This document shows positions 1 through 5,545 of a DNA stretch of 8,371 bases, piece by piece; positions within the stretch are counted from its first letter, which is position 1, and each line of letters opens with the position of its first letter. The notes under the pieces are model-generated. The model did not search any database, had not been told where the DNA came from, and saw nothing but the letters and a program-made list of their open reading frames with translations. Position numbers and translations under genes: made by a program. This stretch comes from Deltaproteobacteria bacterium (GTDB taxonomy: Bacteria > Myxococcota_A > Polyangia > Polyangiales > Houyiibacteriaceae): positions 1 to 8,371 of the forward strand of contig QMMB01000127.1 in NCBI GenBank assembly GCA_003647035.1. Reading direction: 5' to 3'.

Positions 1-154
1 GATGGGCAGCACAGCGATTGGGTCGGCGCCCCGGCGTATGTCGACTTGAGGTGCCGGGCGACGGGGCCCCCGATCGCGAGCACGCCCGTCCCGAGCCGTC
101 CTCCGGTGACTCAGCCGCACAACACAGCTGCTGAGACCGACACTGGCACCCGCA
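1..154. other. Edge region with no supported gene
   Basis: This stretch lies downstream of the histidine kinase stop on the minus strand. An ATG overlaps that stop (153-155) but its frame closes after 14 codons. A minus-strand GTG at 81-83 opens a frame that runs to the window edge with mostly G/C third positions, so the next gene could start here. Its best purine-rich stretch (GGAGGA at 99-104) is 15 nt upstream, which is too far for a normal ribosome binding site. The visible residues do not look like the start of a response regulator receiver domain. A weak inverted repeat (CTCAGC 110-115 with GCTGAG 130-135) has a 14-nt loop and no T-run. I see nothing firm. Confidence 0.3.
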
Positions 155-1525
155 TCAGGTCGCGACGGGCAGTCGTACCTTCAACGCGGCCCCGCCCTCT
201 TCCCGGTTCGCCGCCTCGATCGACCCCCCCAGCCCCTCGACGATCGTGTGACAAACCGCGAGGCCCAAGCCGGTGCCCTGCCCGGGCGCCTTGGTCGTCA
301 CGAACGGGTCGAACACTTGCTCGATGATGTCCCGGTCGATGCCTGGCCCGTCGTCTTCGACGATCAGCTGGACGACACCCACGCCGTTGGTCGCCCGCAA
401 TTCGATCCGCCCCTTGCCATCGAGGGCGTCTGCCGCGTTGAACAGCAGATTCAGCAACAACTGTCGCAAGCGTTCGTGGTCGCCACGAACCCGGGGGAGC
501 TCGTCGTCCAGACGCAGAGCGATGTCGATGTCGTGGAAACGCGCTTGGCGGTCGATGAGCTTGACTGTGTCGCTCACGACCTGCGAGAGGTCCGCGGAGG
601 CTTCGATTCGACCGTCTTGGGCCGGTGCGTTCCGCGAGAAATCGAGGAGATCGCGAATAGTGTAGTGGATTCGCTCAGCCTCGCCTTGAATGCGGGCCAG
701 GAACTCGCGCTCCTCTTCGGGGTCGAGGTCCCCGCTCTGCATCAGGTCGAGCAAGCCTCGGATCGCGGCGAGCGGGTTTCCGATCTCGTGCGCGACACCC
801 GCCGATAGCCGTCCGACCGCCGCCAAGCGCGCGCTTCTGACCAACTGCTCTTGCGCGGCCGTCAGCTCATCGGTTGCACGCTCGAGATCGCCGAGTCTGT
901 CTTGAAGCGCCGCACGGTCCTCGCGCAGCAGCGCCGCCATCTCGTTGAACGATGCAGCCAAGCGTGCGACCTCGGCGGCACCTTGTACCGGAACGCTGGT
1001 ATGCAGCCTGCCCGCGGCCAGACGCTCGGAGGCAAGTCGCAATCGATCGATCGGCCGCACGATGAAGTACGTCAGCAAGACGTAGGTTAGCAGCAGCACG
1101 GTGGCCGCCGTTAGACCCAGGTAAAACAAAGACAAGCTCAGCCGTGCCGCGTCAGCTCCATAGCTCGCAGGCACCCAGACCCGCAGCTCGACTCCCGTCG
1201 CGGTCGTCACCGTCAGGTCGGGGTCGCCGTCGAGCACCCCCCAGGATCTCTGCAGGCCCCGCAGGGTGTGGATCTCCACGCGTTCGACCAGACCTTCTTC
1301 GAGCATGCGGCCAACCGCCTCGTCGCTCAGCCCTTCGCCCGCAGCACCGGCGCCCGCAGCCAGGGCTTGGGCCAACCCTGCCGCACGCGTCTGCCGCTCT
1401 AGGACGTTCTCGCTCTCGTCGAGCCGCGCCGTCACGAGACTGAGCAACACGAATGCCGCGCCGAACGCCACGATCAGCGCGAGCATGAGTTGGCTTCGAA
1501 GCCCCAAGCCGAACGGACGCCCCAT
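155..1525 (-). CDS. Membrane-bound sensor histidine kinase (NtrB/ZraS-like)
   Basis: This 456-residue protein has the full order of a transmembrane sensor kinase. TM1 spans about residues 11-33, followed by a short extracytoplasmic segment of about 100 residues with no domain I recognise, then TM2 at about 133-155. A HAMP linker (about 153-206) leads into a short coiled coil. The HisKA dimerisation domain carries the phospho-accepting His246 in VAHEIGNPL. The HATPase domain shows an N-box (LLLNLLFNAADAL, Asn363), a G1 box (DDGPGID, 391-397), an F-box (FDPFVTTK) and a G2 box (GQGTGLGLAV, 415-424). By family knowledge it autophosphorylates on His and passes phosphate to a response regulator. 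No regulator is visible here: the gene upstream is divergent and the 154 bp downstream do not resemble a receiver domain. The ATG at 1523-1525 gives a sensible TM1; no clear Shine-Dalgarno precedes it. The family call is strong, the ligand unknown. Confidence 0.93.
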   Translation of the reverse strand: MGRPFGLGLRSQLMLALIVAFGAAFVLLSLVTARLDESENVLERQTRAAGLAQALAAGAGAAGEGLSDEAVGRMLEEGLVERVEIHTLRGLQRSWGVLDGDPDLTVTTATGVELRVWVPASYGADAARLSLSLFYLGLTAATVLLLTYVLLTYFIVRPIDRLRLASERLAAGRLHTSVPVQGAAEVARLAASFNEMAALLREDRAALQDRLGDLERATDELTAAQEQLVRSARLAAVGRLSAGVAHEIGNPLAAIRGLLDLMQSGDLDPEEEREFLARIQGEAERIHYTIRDLLDFSRNAPAQDGRIEASADLSQVVSDTVKLIDRQARFHDIDIALRLDDELPRVRGDHERLRQLLLNLLFNAADALDGKGRIELRATNGVGVVQLIVEDDGPGIDRDIIEQVFDPFVTTKAPGQGTGLGLAVCHTIVEGLGGSIEAANREEGGAALKVRLPVAT

Positions 1526-1585
1526 AGGTACAGTCTACAGCGACAATCTCTTGACCTGCCACGCGGGCCAGTGCATGGGGGAATC
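1526..1585. promoter_or_regulatory. Divergent intergenic region between kinase and barrel genes
   Basis: These 60 bp separate two divergent start codons, so promoters for both genes should lie in or near them. A TTGACC at 1551-1556 resembles a plus-strand -35 box, but the position about 17 bp downstream (CATGGG) is a poor -10. On the minus strand, TAGACT just before the kinase ATG is a weak -10 candidate without a matching -35. The only ribosome binding hint for the plus gene is the GGGGGAA run just before its ATG. The location is supported; individual boxes are not. Confidence 0.3.
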
Positions 1586-2230
1586 ATGACACGGGGCGCC
1601 CGTCTAGGGGTGATCATCGGCTCATTGCTGGTCCTCTCGTCCTTCTGCGCGTCTGCGAGCGCGCAACACCAGGGAGATGGGCTCTATGGCCGCTGGGATC
1701 GCGGGCTGACGCTCTCGTTTGGCGCCGGACCTGGCGCGACGTGGCTGAACGGCAAGGCCGACCCGAATGTCGTCGCCGAGGCCCGGTTCCTGGTGGCGGA
1801 CGTGGCCGGAGTGGTGCTCTCTGGCCGATGGGGCCCCGACTCCGGCCAGCATTTATTTCTCGGCGTGGACCTCCGCCCCCTCTTCCCGGCGCTCTTCTTC
1901 CTCTACAAACAAACCTGGAACGAGTTTGCCGACCTGCTCCTTCAATCGATCTTCCTCGACATCGGGCCGGCGTTTCTGCTCGACGGCGACCGAAGCACGG
2001 GGCTCGGCGTGGGCTTCGGGTTTGGCATCCCGCTGTACAGGCCTCTCACCACGGTGCGCGGGCTGTGGCTGCGAATCGCCGCCCGCTACGTGAATACGGA
2101 CCCATCCTATCGGAACACGCAGCCGACGTCGGATCGCACGCAATGGACCCTCTACACGACGTTTGTCGTGCGCTTGGGTTTCAAGTCGAAGCTCAGCCGG
2201 TGGGAGCCGCCGAGGTACCGCCAACGGTAG
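1586..2230 (+). CDS. Secreted protein, probable outer-membrane beta-barrel, function unknown
   Basis: This is a 214-residue protein that I cannot assign to a named family. The N-terminus (MTRGARLGVIIGSLLVLSS) is a classical signal peptide: positive n-region, hydrophobic core, and an ASA site near residue 26 followed by QHQGDG. The only nearby Cys (21) does not sit in a lipobox, so it is probably not a lipoprotein. The mature part is rich in Gly and aromatic residues, with alternating segments (LTLSFGAGPGATWL, GVGFGFGIPLY, WLRIAARYV, LYTTFVVRLGF), the texture of a small beta-barrel ending near a terminal strand. I chose the ATG at 1586 over an upstream in-frame ATG at 1490, which would add 32 polar residues before the signal peptide and overlap the divergent kinase gene. 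It is divergent from the sensor kinase, so an envelope-stress link is possible but untested. Confidence 0.75.
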   Translation: MTRGARLGVIIGSLLVLSSFCASASAQHQGDGLYGRWDRGLTLSFGAGPGATWLNGKADPNVVAEARFLVADVAGVVLSGRWGPDSGQHLFLGVDLRPLFPALFFLYKQTWNEFADLLLQSIFLDIGPAFLLDGDRSTGLGVGFGFGIPLYRPLTTVRGLWLRIAARYVNTDPSYRNTQPTSDRTQWTLYTTFVVRLGFKSKLSRWEPPRYRQR

Positions 2231-2266
2231 TTTGGCTGGCACAGCGAACCCGGCTACAACCGCGCT

Positions 2267-3676
2267 GTGAGACGCACCAAAATCGTCTGCACGCTTGGAC
2301 CCGCTAGCGACACGAAAGCCAAGATTGGCGAGCTCGTCAGGGCGGGCATGAATTGCGCGCGGCTCAACTTCTCGCACGGTGACCACGAGTCGCACGCTGC
2401 CGTAGCGAAGCTAGTGCGTGACGCTGCGACGCAAGCACAGCGGCCGATGGCGATCTTGGCAGACCTGCAGGGGCCAAAGATGCGCATCGGTCGATTCCCC
2501 GCAGGTCCCATCCAGCTTTCACCGGGCGATCGCTTCGCCCTGACAACCAGCGTCGTCGAGGGCAGCCAAGAGATCGTCTCAGTGACGTACGCTGCGCTCA
2601 CCACCGATGTACACCCGGGCGACACCGTTGCGCTCGACGACGGTCTGATCCGGCTCCGCGTCGATTCCATCGAGGGCGACACGGTTCACACCATCGTCGA
2701 AGACGGCGGGGAGCTCTCCAACAGCAAGGGCCTGAATCTGCCCGGCGTATCGATCAGCGCACCCGCCCTATCCGACAAGGATCGGGAGGACCTGGACTTC
2801 GCGGTGTCCGTTCTCGAAGCGGACTACATCGCTCTCTCGTTCGTCCGGTCGGCAGACGACGTGCGGGAGACCAAAGCTCTGGCTGGCGACGTGCCTGTCA
2901 TTGCCAAGATCGAACGCCCCGAGGCGGTGGCGGTGCTCGGGGAGATCGTCGACGTCGCCGACGGCATCATGATCGCTCGAGGAGACCTCGGAGTAGAGCT
3001 CGGCGCCGAGAAAGTGCCTCTAATTCAGAAGCGAATCATTCGGGAGACCAACGCGCGCGGCAAAATCGTCATCACGGCGACTCAGATGTTGGATTCGATG
3101 ATCCGAAACCCACGACCGACGCGCGCCGAGGCCGCGGATGTCGCGAACGCTGTGATGGACGGAACCGACGCGGTCATGCTGAGCGGCGAAACCGCGGCGG
3201 GCCGCTATCCAGTGCAAACCCTCGAAATGATGGACGCAATCATTCGAGAGGTGGAGTCGGACTACATCGAGGATCTCGCGCGCGAGTTTAGAGATCTCAA
3301 AAGTGTGGGCGAGGAAGACTGGCCTTTCTCGAACGCGGCGGCGCGCGCGGCCGCTGTGCTGACGACTCACCTGCCCCTAAAGGCAGTTGTCGTGTTCACT
3401 CAAGACGGTCGCTCGGCCGGCTTGCTCGCGGAGCATCGACCTCGAGCGCCCATCCTGGCCGTCACCAGCGACGTGCGCGTCGCGCGACGTCTCGCGCTCG
3501 AGTGGGGGGTCATCCCACGGCTGGAGGTGCCTCCCGAATCGCTCGATGAAACGCTGCGAATCGCGACCTCCTGGCTCGTGCGGGAAAAGCTTTGCCAACG
3601 GGGCGAGGCGTTCGCGATGGTCCTGGGTTGGCCCACCTCAGGCCGCACCAACACGTTGAAGCTGCACCGCCTCTAG
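2267..3676 (+). CDS. pyk: Pyruvate kinase
   Basis: The enzyme converts phosphoenolpyruvate and ADP to pyruvate and ATP in the last step of glycolysis, in the cytoplasm. At 469 residues it is full length. The TIM-barrel A domain starts with RRTKIVCTLGPAS and carries ARLNFSHG (Arg32, Asn34, Ser36) for substrate and K+ binding. LQGPK (Lys71) opens the B lid domain, about 71-170. The active-site signature IAKIERPEAV contains catalytic Lys214 and the metal ligand Glu216; IARGDLGVE supplies Asp240; ITATQML supplies Thr272. The C domain (about 355-469) ends in GRTNTLKLHRL, the usual terminus. The start is GTG at 2267, chosen because the next residues match the normal family start; no clear Shine-Dalgarno is seen. 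The TAG stop (3674-3676) lies inside the CTAG that begins the 148-bp repeat, so the gene ends exactly at the repeat edge. Confidence 0.97.
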   Translation: MRRTKIVCTLGPASDTKAKIGELVRAGMNCARLNFSHGDHESHAAVAKLVRDAATQAQRPMAILADLQGPKMRIGRFPAGPIQLSPGDRFALTTSVVEGSQEIVSVTYAALTTDVHPGDTVALDDGLIRLRVDSIEGDTVHTIVEDGGELSNSKGLNLPGVSISAPALSDKDREDLDFAVSVLEADYIALSFVRSADDVRETKALAGDVPVIAKIERPEAVAVLGEIVDVADGIMIARGDLGVELGAEKVPLIQKRIIRETNARGKIVITATQMLDSMIRNPRPTRAEAADVANAVMDGTDAVMLSGETAAGRYPVQTLEMMDAIIREVESDYIEDLAREFRDLKSVGEEDWPFSNAAARAAAVLTTHLPLKAVVVFTQDGRSAGLLAEHRPRAPILAVTSDVRVARRLALEWGVIPRLEVPPESLDETLRIATSWLVREKLCQRGEAFAMVLGWPTSGRTNTLKLHRL

Positions 3677-3820
3677 TGTGCGGATCTTTTTTCTTGTGGT
3701 CGGCTTTCGTTCTCGTCGCTCCGCTGCGAGGCACATGAGTGCCTCTCACTACGCTCCTGCGGGCGCGCTCGACCACAGGAAAAAATCTCTCGCACACTAG
3801 GTTTCTGGATCACACACTAC
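3673..3820 (+). repeat. 148-bp palindromic intergenic repeat, copy 1
   Basis: This copy fills the gap between the pyruvate kinase stop and the Ser/Thr kinase start, and matches 5038-5185 in the same orientation at 136 of 148 positions with no gaps (my hand count). It folds as nested inverted repeats. CTAGTGTGCG (3673-3682) pairs with CGCACACTAG (3791-3800). A 16-bp stem pairs TTTTTTCTTGTGGTCG (3687-3702) with CGACCACAGGAAAAAA (3770-3785), with one G.T wobble. The centre is GAGGCAC-ATGA-GTGCCTC (3728-3745). A 20-bp extension repeats the end motif as CACACTAC (3813-3820). The T-tract is on the 5' side and the A-tract on the 3' side read from either strand, so it is not a standard intrinsic terminator. 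The ATG of the next gene starts 6 nt after it. Confidence 0.93.
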
Positions 3821-3826
3821 GCGCTC

Positions 3827-5041
3827 ATGGAAGAACTGCCGCGACAGATCGGCCGCTACCGAATCGAACGACTCCTGGGGTCGGGCTCGATGGGAACCGT
3901 CTACCTGGGGCACGACGCCGATCTCGACCGCCCAGTCGCAGTCAAAACGCTACGTGACTTGGCCCTCGATGCGGACATGCGGGACGTGTTCCTCAAGCGG
4001 TTCAAGAACGAGGCCCGTGCCGCGGCTCGCCTTCAACACCCTAATATCGTTCAGATCTTCGACGTCGGCGACGACCCCAAGGTCGGCCCCTACCTGGTCT
4101 TTGAATACGTGCCCGGACACACGCTCAAACAAGAGCTCAGCAAGGGCGGGCCTCTCTCACGAGACAATCTGCTCGACCTGGCCCAGCACGTCGGCGATGC
4201 GCTTGCGACGGCACACCTTGCCGGCGTGATTCATAGGGATCTCAAGCCCGAGAATCTGCTGATCACCCAAAGCGGGCAGGTGAAGCTTGCGGACTTCGGC
4301 ATCGCCCGCATACCCAACGCCGACCTCACCAAGGAGGGTCAGTTCTTGGGCACCCCATGCTACTCGGCACCCGAGACACTGCGCAGCGGCGAATACAGCG
4401 AGCAGAGCGATTTGTTTTCGTTCGGCGCCGTCATCTATGAGGCCGCGTGTAGCGAGCGCGCGTTTCCCGGCGCCGAGGCGATGGCGGTGGCACACCAGGT
4501 CATGAACCGCGACCCGGTGCCGCCAAGCGAGGCCAATCGCGGCGCCGCGATCCCCCGGACCGTCGACGCCGCCATCCTGCGAGCACTCCGCAAGAACCCT
4601 TCCGAGCGCTACGCCAACGCGCGCACATTCGTCTCCGCACTCAAAGAAGCGTATGACGGACGACACCCACCAAGAGGGCGACGCAAGCGCAGGAGTCTAC
4701 CGTTCATGATGACGTTAGCCATCGGGGCCCTGCTCGCGTTGTGGCTCGCACTACAACCCTGCGACCCGTCTCACACCGGCACTGACGCTGCCACTGACGC
4801 TGCCACTGACGCTGCCACTGACGCTGGCACTGACGCTGACGCTGACAGTGGCACCCTCTCGCCTCATGAGCGCGAGGAGGCCGCCAAGGACGAGCTCGGG
4901 AGGGTCCGGGACGCGCTTGGCCGAGGGGATCTAGCCGAAGCGGCGGCGGCGCTCGATCGCGCTAGCGAAATCGACCCTAGCAACCCCGGCGTCGGCGAGC
5001 TGCGAGAGCAGTTACTCGCGCTGCAGCCGGATGCTGGCTAG
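3827..5041 (+). CDS. Transmembrane Hanks-type Ser/Thr protein kinase with TPR-like tail
   Basis: This 404-residue protein starts with a complete PknB-like kinase domain (about 11-275): glycine loop GSGSMGTVY (18-26), VAVK Lys40, Glu62, catalytic loop HRDLKPEN (Asp138), DFG (156-158) and GTPCYSAPE at the activation loop end (175-183). A basic stretch (PRGRRKRRS) precedes a single TM helix (about 291-309), which puts the kinase in the cytoplasm and the C-terminus outside. A TDAA-repeat linker (about 318-342) follows, encoded by a 12-bp tandem repeat. The tail (about 348-398) contains one TPR-like helical pair (ALGRGDLAEAAAALDRASEIDP). The ATG at 3827 places the kinase domain at the usual distance; no Shine-Dalgarno is visible, and the whole leader is the upstream 148-bp repeat. 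The TAG stop (5039-5041) is part of the downstream repeat. Substrate unknown. Confidence 0.95.
   Translation: MEELPRQIGRYRIERLLGSGSMGTVYLGHDADLDRPVAVKTLRDLALDADMRDVFLKRFKNEARAAARLQHPNIVQIFDVGDDPKVGPYLVFEYVPGHTLKQELSKGGPLSRDNLLDLAQHVGDALATAHLAGVIHRDLKPENLLITQSGQVKLADFGIARIPNADLTKEGQFLGTPCYSAPETLRSGEYSEQSDLFSFGAVIYEAACSERAFPGAEAMAVAHQVMNRDPVPPSEANRGAAIPRTVDAAILRALRKNPSERYANARTFVSALKEAYDGRHPPRGRRKRRSLPFMMTLAIGALLALWLALQPCDPSHTGTDAATDAATDAATDAGTDADADSGTLSPHEREEAAKDELGRVRDALGRGDLAEAAAALDRASEIDPSNPGVGELREQLLALQPDAG
4781..4850 (+). repeat. 12-bp in-frame tandem repeat in the kinase linker
   Basis: Three perfect ACTGACGCTGCC units (4781-4816) are followed by one with a single change (ACTGACGCTGGC, 4817-4828), then a degenerate tail built from ACGCTG/GACGCTGAC units. 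It encodes the Thr-Asp-Ala-Ala linker between the kinase TM helix and the TPR-like tail. Because the unit is a multiple of three, slippage would change linker length without breaking the frame. Confidence 0.9.
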
Positions 5042-5185
5042 TGAACGGATCTTTTCCCTTGTGGTCGGCTTACGTCCTCGTCGCTCCGCTACGAGGCACA
5101 TGAGTGCCTCTCACTGCGCTCCTGCGGGCGCGCTCGACCACAAGAAAAAATCTCTCGCACACTAGGTTTCTGAATCCCACACTAG
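5038..5185 (+). repeat. 148-bp palindromic intergenic repeat, copy 2
   Basis: This is the second directly oriented copy of the repeat at 3673-3820, placed between two convergent genes. Its left CTAG (5038-5041) contains the Ser/Thr kinase stop. Its right CTAG (5182-5185) contains, on the minus strand, the lipoprotein stop. The central GAGGCAC-ATGA-GTGCCTC hairpin (5093-5110) and the CTTGTGGTCG/CGACCACAAG stem are intact; the stem has a T-A pair where copy 1 has a T.G wobble. The left end is degraded: CTAGTGAACG no longer matches CGCACACTAG at two positions, and two T-to-C changes break the T/A tract pairing. The 20-bp extension ends in CACACTAG (5178-5185), duplicating the inner CACACTAG at 5158-5165. 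Confidence 0.93.
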
Positions 5186-5496
5186 TCGAGGTCGTTGGCG
5201 TCGTCTCGAACAGCCCGCCAACGACAATCTTGGCCACCGCCAGCCGTGGCGTTGCACTTGGACATGTACGTCAGCGTACGGCCGCAACCGCTCACTCGCT
5301 TCACCGTGGGTTCGTCATCGACGAACTCGATCATCGAGGCGTCACAGTTGAGGTCGACCGACGCGGCGCTTCGCACCTGCTGTGTGGACGCAGGCTCGTG
5401 CCCGCACCCAAGAGCCAACACGCCGAGGGCCAGCACGCTGAGCACGCGCAGACTCAGGAGCATGGTGCCCGCAACTTGGACGACTTTGTTCGGCAT
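5182..5496 (-). CDS. Small cysteine-rich lipoprotein, function unknown
   Basis: This predicted 104-residue lipoprotein has a signal peptide ending in VLALGVLALGC, a lipobox with Cys31 as the lipidated residue. The mature part starts CGHEPAS and holds four more cysteines in the pattern NCDAS, SGCGRTLTYMSKC, QDCRW, which could form two disulphides. The GCG...Y..C...C arrangement resembles small lipoproteins I associate with myxobacteria; I know no biochemical function for them. I chose the ATG at 5494-5496 because a GGGGG-rich stretch precedes it; the ATG at 5461-5463 is an alternative that gives a shorter n-region. Longer in-frame extensions would run into the glycosylase gene and look non-coding. 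It lies 49 bp downstream of the glycosylase and is probably the last gene of that operon. Its TAG stop (5182-5184) is supplied by the outer CTAG of repeat copy 2. Confidence 0.8.
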   Translation of the reverse strand: MPNKVVQVAGTMLLSLRVLSVLALGVLALGCGHEPASTQQVRSAASVDLNCDASMIEFVDDEPTVKRVSGCGRTLTYMSKCNATAGGGQDCRWRAVRDDANDLD

Positions 5497-5545
5497 CGGC
5501 TCGACCCCCGCCGCGCAGCATACCGCATGCGCAGGCCAGAGCTGC

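Noticed and set aside
110..135. Inverted repeat after the histidine kinase stop as a terminator
   Set aside because: Only 6 bp of stem with a 14-nt loop and no T-run.
248..808. Plus-strand open frame opposite the histidine kinase
   Set aside because: Antisense shadow of the HATPase and HisKA region; the minus-strand motifs are unambiguous.
1551..1579. TTGACC as a plus-strand -35 promoter box
   Set aside because: The matching -10 position reads CATGGG, and a start there would leave almost no leader before the ATG at 1586.
2407..2416. CTAGTGCG-like sequence inside pyruvate kinase as another repeat end
   Set aside because: It lies within conserved coding sequence and similarity to the repeat does not extend beyond the short motif.
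3687..3785. The repeat hairpin as a standard rho-independent terminator
   Set aside because: The T-tract is on the 5' arm and an A-tract follows the stem in both reading directions, so no U-run trails the hairpin.
4157..4666. Minus-strand open frame opposite the Ser/Thr kinase
   Set aside because: Shadow of the kinase catalytic domain, which has all conserved motifs on the plus strand.
3673..5185. The two repeats as CRISPR repeats or as RNA genes
   Set aside because: Two long copies 1.2 kb apart around a protein gene, without short regular spacers or a tRNA-like fold, do not fit either class.
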